Positions 58,991 to 64,000 of a stretch of DNA of 64,000 bases are shown piece by piece. The translations under genes were made by a program, and so were the position numbers. This DNA is from Kappaphycus alvarezii (lineage: Eukaryota; Rhodophyta; Florideophyceae; Gigartinales; Solieriaceae). Under the pieces are notes generated by a model. That model was not told where the DNA came from. It saw only the letters and a list, made by a program, of their open reading frames with translations, and did no database searches. The DNA lies in the NCBI GenBank assembly GCA_002205965.3, contig NADL03000013.1, positions 434,001-498,000 of the forward strand, read 5' to 3'. Position 1 is the stretch's first letter. The number at the start of each line of letters is the position of its first letter.

Positions 58991-60240
58991 TTCTTTGCAG
59001 CGTTGTAGCTGCTGCACCGCCGTTCAAGCCAAAATAGAACACTACAAATACCGCACTGCGGATCTGTACAGCAAACCTAATCGCAACATAAATCGTCAGG
59101 AGGGTGCAACACTAATTGATACAGACTACTTTTGTCGATACCGAATGTGTGACCACTATTTACAGTTGCAGAGTTTGAGAGAAGGTTTGAGTAACTCGAA
59201 CAATTTACGAACGACTGAGAACATCTTTGTGTGGTACAAATACATTTTTCTCCAGCGGTCTGACGCAGCAAAACTTGTCGGAGAAAGTACAGATCAAAAG
59301 CTGACTGCAGCGCTTTTTCAGTTGAGTTCTGGTGTGGCAGCGGCCCACCTTGTTTCGTAAATACGTCTACAGAGTCTACAATTCTCGCCACATTGAAAGA
59401 ATTTTGTCGTACGGTCGTGCAATGTTTTCGGATAGGTATTTGTCAAGACCAATCGAATCCAGCTCGCGATATATAGAGAGATTACAGTCATTTAGGCTTT
59501 CCTGGTTGCATCGGGCACTGGATTTTCAGGATGGGAATGGAGCAATTGTCCGGTTACTTGGCATGGAATGTACAAAGGAAAAGAAGGAAGCCTATGCTTC
59601 GAATAGAAGTTGTCTGTGACGATCGACTTAGAATTTGGCACGTCATGTTTGGTGCACTTAGTGTGAAGAATGACATATTTATTATGGCGCAAAGACCATT
59701 GTTTAATGAAGTTCGTACGGGAAATGGCCCCCGTCCAGCCCAATGTATGCATAGCAGCAATGGAATAGATTGGTCATTTTATCTAACAGATGGTATCTAT
59801 CCAAAGTATCGCATCTTTGCTAAACCACATCCGGACCCGAGAACTTGCAAGGCCCGGCTTTATACCTCTGGTCACAGCTCAGCCCGAAAGTCAGTCGAAC
59901 GTGTATTTTCTGCCCTCTATGGTCAGTTTGAAATCCTAGACAGACCAGCCCGACTATCAAATCTTGATGATCTGAACGATATAGTTCTTTGCTGTTCCAT
60001 TTTGTACAACATGATTCCGGAGAACGTTCTTATAGTGAAACGGCAAAGTTCAGAATGTCCACAGAAGATTTGCAGACGAGCAACACTCTGTACGACAAAT
60101 TTGCTCATCCAAGCTGCACATACGAGCAATCAGAACTTTGGCGAGCTTTATTGGATCCAATTGAGATTTTAAGTGATCATGTTAAGCTACAGAACGCTCT
60201 TATGGATAACTTTTGGAACAGTCATGGTGATTGTGGTACT
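58991..60240 (+). mobile_element. PIF/Harbinger transposase of the Plant_tran type, lightly degraded
   Basis: Protein blocks follow the 'plant transposon protein' branch of Harbinger transposases. 'INRQEGATLIDTDYF' and 'CRYRMCDHYLQL' (59090-59165) fit the 'in R....h.rL..DYF...FRRRFRM' opening; 'STDQKLTAALFQLSSGVAA' is the 'QK.TAA.R.LayG' block. After a break, 'IEVVCDDRLRIWHVMFGALS' and 'KNDIFIMAQRPLFNEV' (59600-59720) fit 'a..dlwIWH.fFg..Gs.NDinvl..spl'. Then 'FYLTDGIYPKYRIFAKP' (59780-59835) is the 'Y.LaDGIYP.w.tFvk' block with a catalytic Asp, and 'SARKSVERVFSALYGQFEIL' (59880-59940) carries the Glu, followed by 'ARLSNLDDLNDIVLCCSILYNM'. The 213-residue frame 59531-60172 is intact, so this copy is younger than most elements here. 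Confidence 0.85.
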
Positions 60241-60670
60241 TAGGAACTACAACTACGGACATAGTGTTGTATTTCACTTCACAGACCTTACAGCTTTACA
60301 AAAATTCACTGCATATAATGTACTGTAGATTCAAACCACTGGTAACCTTGCAGCCAGGGATACTAGGCACTTTGCTGTCATTACACTTTCCTTACAGTTC
60401 TGAAAACAGCGTTTGACCCCATTGGTACACTTGGAATAGTTACGGGCGAGTTGCACACTGGGATATTACATCATTGCTTTACCAATCAAAAGTCGCCTTG
60501 CTATCCCATGCCACCTGGACCAATGTACTTCTTACATCTTGTCAGAGTATGTCACTCTTGCCGACTACAATTCTGAAAGCGCTACTTACGATACCGTCAG
60601 GGCTGTTTTACGGGAATACCTTTGAATTCGCTACTGTTAGACTGCATTTTCTTTAGTTTGTAGCTATCTT
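60241..60670. other. 5' flank of the zinc-finger gene
   Basis: No gene recognised; includes the end of the Harbinger element and the upstream region of the TATA box at 60676. Confidence 0.4.
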
Positions 60671-60675
60671 CAGTT

Positions 60676-60684
60676 CTATATAAA
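60676..60684 (+). promoter_or_regulatory. TATA box of the zinc-finger gene
   Basis: CTATATAAACCC, a close match to a canonical TATA box, about 115 bp upstream of the 5' splice site of the first intron. Confidence 0.55.
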
Positions 60685-60797
60685 CCCTGGTTTGGAGCGG
60701 CCGGCTTTACCCAGCCAGCCTCAACCAAAGTTTCAACCACAGTTCTACCTTGATCTGCTCGTGTGCGCTTAACACCCCACATCGTGGTAGCATCGCA

Positions 60798-61662
60798 AGT
60801 AAGTTGTGCCTTATTGTGCGTTTTTCCAATCCGCCAGTTGGGATAAAATCTCTACTAGATTTATCTCAGCTGCCCGATTGCAAACAGAGACTAACATTGT
60901 GTTTTTCACTCTGACCCTTACGCGGTAACCCACAGTGTCGTACAACAGGAAGTCAAAGGGCCGCCCTCCATCGCCGTCAGAGTACGACTCAGAAGACCTC
61001 GCCGACTTTCGTTCCCCGCCCACCTCGCCAATACTACCGATTGGCGAGGAAGAAGATCCCAAGACCCCGCTTCCTCCGTCGACTCCGAGAACCCCCATCG
61101 CCTTACTCAGCCCCGAGGAGCCCAAGACACCGACGCCGACTTGCCAAGATCTTGTCTTACCCCGAGCACTGTCAGTGGCATCTCCCTTTGTTACGGTCGA
61201 AGAGCCTCGCACCCCTTTTCGATCGTTTGCCCTACCCCATCGACCGGCCTTCGATCCTTACCCCCGGTCCCGAGGAAGCCGTCGCGTCCGACCGTCTCGA
61301 ACCCGTCAAGGCCACCGACAAGTTCAAGGGCTCCTCCGAGAAGGCTTCAAGTACTGCCGGACGCCGCCTCTGTGTCGATCCAAAGGGTGGTAAACCATCG
61401 AATCCGCAAGGCTAGGCCCTCGAAAAGGCCGCGGATGAACAAGAACCCGAAGTCCTCTCCGTTCCATTGTCGTCATTGTCAAGTGACCTGCTCCGGCCGC
61501 GTTCAGTACTTCGAGCACCTCCGTTCCCGTCGTCACATCCGCCGTACAAGCAAGAAGGAGTACAAGTGCAAGGACTGCAATATTGAGTTGTTCAGTGAAC
61601 AAGACCTTGTCCGCCATCAGAACGGGGCTCAGCATCGACTCACAGTCAGAGGTCACAATTAG
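60798..61662 (+). CDS. Double C2H2 zinc-finger protein, start codon created by splicing
   Basis: No ATG opens the reading frame in genomic DNA. Splicing a GTAAGT...CACAG intron (60799-60935) joins A at 60798 to TG at 60936 and gives ATG TCG TAC. The protein then runs 'MSYNRKSKGRPPSPSEYDSE', Pro/Ser/Thr-Pro repeats ('DPKTPLPPSTPRTP', 'EEPKTPTP'), after a frame break 'EAVASDRLEPVKATDKFKGS', and, after another, two zinc fingers: 'CRHCQVTCSGRVQYFEHLRS' ending RRH, and 'CKDCNIELFSEQDLVRHQNG' ending AQH. Both have C-x2-C-x12-H-x5-H spacing, as in U1/matrin and dsRNA-binding ZNF346-type fingers. Stop TAG at 61660-61662. Two 1-nt breaks are needed. The role is unknown; nucleic-acid binding is the family expectation. 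It could be a host gene or cargo of the adjacent Ty3 element. Confidence 0.55.
60799..60935 (+). other. Intron splitting the start codon of the zinc-finger gene
   Basis: 137 nt with consensus GTAAGT donor, CTGAC branch-like sequence near 60911 and CCCACAG acceptor. The intron assignment is inferred from splice-site quality and from the in-frame ATG it creates. Confidence 0.55.
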
Positions 61663-62280
61663 TATCTTTGTTTTCCATTAAAATTGCTTGTTTTTGAGTA
61701 AGAAAAAGGAAAATAAGCAATAAGTTCATTCTCAATCGACTTCGTGTGTGTGTTGTGTTCACCCTTCCGCTGTGATTGCAAGCTTTCCTCTGCTGCCCCC
61801 AGATCCTTGTAGTAGGACTTACAATTGTAAGTCCGTATCGCCATCAGGACCTAGACAGGACAACCACCGCAAAGCAAGAATCGGAAGAAGGGCTACTATA
61901 ACGCACCCGACGTGACTGACGTCAACCCTTACGTCAAGAAGGAACTTTTTGTAAGTGCTCCTGGCGGATTTGAACCCGCGACCACTCATCAGGAGCTACT
62001 TACACTTAACCACTAGGTCACCAAGACCGGAATTTGAAGGTGCAAGGAGAACCAATCAGGTTATAAATCACAATTTTTTCAAAAATCATTGCTGGCATTT
62101 TGAAAAACTGGAGGCTTCGCATCGTGGGTAGTTTGCCAGGAACCATCTAGGAGACTCTCTGTTACTCCAGGTGTTACAGAAATCGTGTACACGTATCACC
62201 ACGTGTACACGTGTAAGGTCGGAAACTTCTCTCAGATACCAGGCCAAACTGTTACTGGCTTTGTGAACCTAATCGCTATG
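61663..62280. other. Interval before the second Ty3 element
   Basis: Apart from the tRNA-like hairpin at 61951-62031, no gene is recognised. It should contain the 5' LTR, primer-binding site and leader of the Ty3 element, but the LTR cannot be delimited because the right-hand copy lies outside the window. An ACACGTG-rich palindrome (CGTGTACACGT...ACGTGTACACGTG) is at 62182-62214. Confidence 0.4.
61951..62031 (-). tRNA. tRNA-like sequence with A and B boxes and a long acceptor-like stem
   Basis: On minus, an A-box-like GGTGACCTAGTGGTTAAGTG is followed by a B-box GGTTCAAATCC at tRNA-like spacing. The expected acceptor pairing with the 5' end is absent. Instead, GTAAGTAGCTCCTG (62003-61990) pairs with CAGGAGCACTTAC (61963-61951), 13 bp with one bulge, around the T-arm-like GCGG/CCGC hairpin. 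The structure resembles an acceptor-T minihelix. Probably a tRNA-derived SINE head or a degenerate class II tRNA, not a functional tRNA. Confidence 0.4.
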
Positions 62281-64000
62281 GATCAGCCGCAAGTCACCCT
62301 AGAGTCCCTTACGCAAATGGTGCTTCAGTTGCAGCAGAATCTTGAGCACGCCAATAACCAAATTGCGGCACACAGATCAGAGCTTTCTATTGCAGCGCAA
62401 AAGGTATCCTCCTTAGAATCTGAACTCGTAAACGCCCGAAACCAGGCCAGCTCGTCAAATAATGCCCTAGTGGACAGTCAGGCTGGCCCAAAGAAAAACA
62501 AGCCAACTACATTCACTGGGAAAGGATCAATTGCTAGCTGGTGCGTTCAAATGGACAACTACCTCGGGGAAATGATGGAATGGACCCCTACACATAGCAC
62601 TCAGCTACTTGGCTGGAAATGCCCATGAATGGTGGATGGTCCACTTCAAGACAGAAGAAGGGAAAGGAATAAATTCCTGGCAGTCCCTGAAGGTTGCTTT
62701 GATCCAGCGTTTTGAAACGCTGAACAAAGAGAAGATCGCTCGAGACAAACTCGCCCGCTGGAAACAAGTCAAAGATGTTCCTACCTTCAACGAAGACTTC
62801 AACAAAATTATACTCGACATCCCCGATATTGGAGTTAAAGACCAGATAGATCGTTACTCTCGCGGTTTGAAGCCCTATATCTGGAAGGCGTTGTGCACCA
62901 AAGAATACGTCAACCTCTCCGATCTAATGAAGGATGCTGAGCGAGTAGAGTCGGCCTATCGGCGTTCTGGACCCGGTAACCTACCAAAGTCTTCTGGAGG
63001 AAGGAATGGAAATGGAAGCTCTTTTGCTGGAACCAGCAGTCCTGTACCAATGGAAATTGGGAACGTAGAAGTGATACCGGGGCTAAAAAGAAACACTCCC
63101 AATTTACAGAAGCTTGACAAAGAAGAACGTGAAAGATGTATGCGCGAAGGTCTCTGTCTCAGGTGCAGACAGAAAGGACACATGGCCAAGAACTGCCCAA
63201 AAGCCCGGAGGAACTGATTGAAGGTCCCCAGTCAGTTCCAGTCATTGAAGAACCATTAGACAACCTTGTGTTAGACAAAGAAACTCGGGAGTTATCATTG
63301 AATCAAACAAAAAGGTCCATTGTGTCCACCATCAGATCGAATGCAACGTTCATTGAAACATTCTCCCCTGCATTCGAGAGAAATCACAAGGGCCTTCTCA
63401 TTGTCAAGGGTACAATTGCTGGTGGACCAGCAAAAATCCTCATAGACCCTGGTGGTGAGATCAACTTCTTGAGTGAATCGTTTTGCAAGAAACATCAAAT
63501 AAAGACCCGAGATTCCAGAGAGCTTGCTGAAATGGCCAACGGTGCGGACCAGATACTTCAAGAATTGGTAAATGCTGTCATTGTACATATAACTGCCTAT
63601 ACTGAACCTCTGTACTTTGCAGTAAGCCCATTGAAGCGTTATGATGCAATTCTTGGGAAAGAATGGTGCGCCTCGCATGGGGCAAAAATCAATTGTTTTA
63701 ATAATGAGGTGAAAATCGAACATAAGGGAAATTCATTCATATTTATTGCTGATGATGCCGTAGTGAGTCCTTTTGTATCTTTCAATACCATAGTTAGTGA
63801 TTTCGATGAGAAAAAAGAGTTATTTGCAGTTTTACTTAGACCGTTACATTCTAGTGAAACAAGAGCACCAGTATACCCTCGAGACATACAGAAGGTTTTG
63901 GAAACATTTGCTGACGTGTTTCCAGAGAAACTCCCAAGAGGTTTGCCACCGAGAAGGAAACAAGACTTTGAAATAGAATTAAAGGAAGGAGCAGAACCAC
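62281..64000 (+). mobile_element. Ty3/gypsy retrotransposon, 5' part, cut by window edge
   Basis: Gag starts 'MDQPQVTLESLTQMVLQLQQ' with a coiled-coil N-terminus. A 1-nt break near 62590 separates it from the capsid-like 'IALSYLAGNAHEWWMVHFKT' and 'KQVKDVPTFNEDF', ending in one zinc knuckle 'CLRCRQKGHMAKNC' (63158-63196) and TGA at 63215-63217. Pol is open in the -1 frame from 63133 to the window edge with no stop: protease 'AKILIDPGGEINFLSESF' (63430-63485; D-P-G rather than the usual D-S/T-G), 'YDAILGKEWCASHGAKINC', then 'VFPEKLPRGLPPRRKQDFEI' at the start of the reverse transcriptase domain. Being open for over 800 bp, it is the least degraded retroelement here. Confidence 0.88.
63196..63202 (+). 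promoter_or_regulatory. Candidate -1 ribosomal frameshift site (C CCA AAA)
   Basis: The heptamer CCCAAAA lies in the gag zero frame as C CCA AAA (codons TGC CCA AAA), fitting the X XXY YYZ rule. It falls within the 85-nt gag/pol overlap (63133-63217), 12 nt before the gag stop, and the -1 frame is exactly the pol frame. Confidence 0.5.

Overview
This window reads as nuclear DNA of a phycobilisome-bearing eukaryote, most likely a multicellular red alga (Florideophyceae; inference). The evidence is a CpcS/CpeS-type phycobiliprotein lyase with a leader-like N-terminus, a ValRS resembling plant organellar enzymes, an LSM2 snRNP gene, two introns with GT..AG ends, and a dense load of eukaryotic transposons. 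There is no operon structure, and GC-rich gene islands sit in an AT-rich sea of decayed mobile elements.

Layout. 0.4-1.5 kb: PIF/Harbinger remnant (-). 1.5-9 kb: AT-rich sequence with no recognised gene, two strong hairpins. 9.0-10.1 kb: MULE remnant (+). 10.4-11.4 kb: 3' end of an RLE-type (R2-like) non-LTR retrotransposon (-). Gene island A, 12.1-14.5 kb: methionine aminopeptidase (+) tail-to-tail with an Oxa1/Cox18-like insertase (-). 14.9-16.6 kb: pogo-like transposon. 17.7-22.1 kb: Ty3 element. 26.2-27.2 kb: Tc1/mariner remnant (-). 28.6-33.55 kb: Ty1/copia element with both LTRs. 34.2-35.6 kb: hAT remnant. 36.1-36.7 kb: decayed repeat-domain sequence. 37.25-40.86 kb: a second hAT element with BED finger and a 12-bp minisatellite near its 5' end. 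Gene island B, 41.9-55.7 kb: PGM2-type phosphohexomutase/phosphopentomutase (+, one intron), organellar-type ValRS (-), CpeS-type lyase (+), LSM2 (-), URI1-like prefoldin protein (+), RBR E3 ligase (+). 57.1-58.4 kb: second copy of the same RLE element. 59.0-60.2 kb: second PIF/Harbinger. 60.7-61.7 kb: double C2H2 zinc-finger gene whose ATG appears to be created by splicing. 62.2 kb to the right edge: Ty3 element with a candidate -1 frameshift site between gag and pol.

Four of the nine recognisable host-type genes (MetAP, Oxa1-like, ValRS, CpeS) point to plastid or mitochondrial biogenesis. Almost every conserved gene is broken by single-base indels although residues on both sides stay conserved. 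This looks more like an incompletely polished long-read assembly than parallel pseudogenisation, but sequence alone cannot settle it. The most unusual non-coding signal is a palindromic TACNGTA family (typically TACTGTACAGTA) that clusters in the 5' flanks of nearly every host gene.
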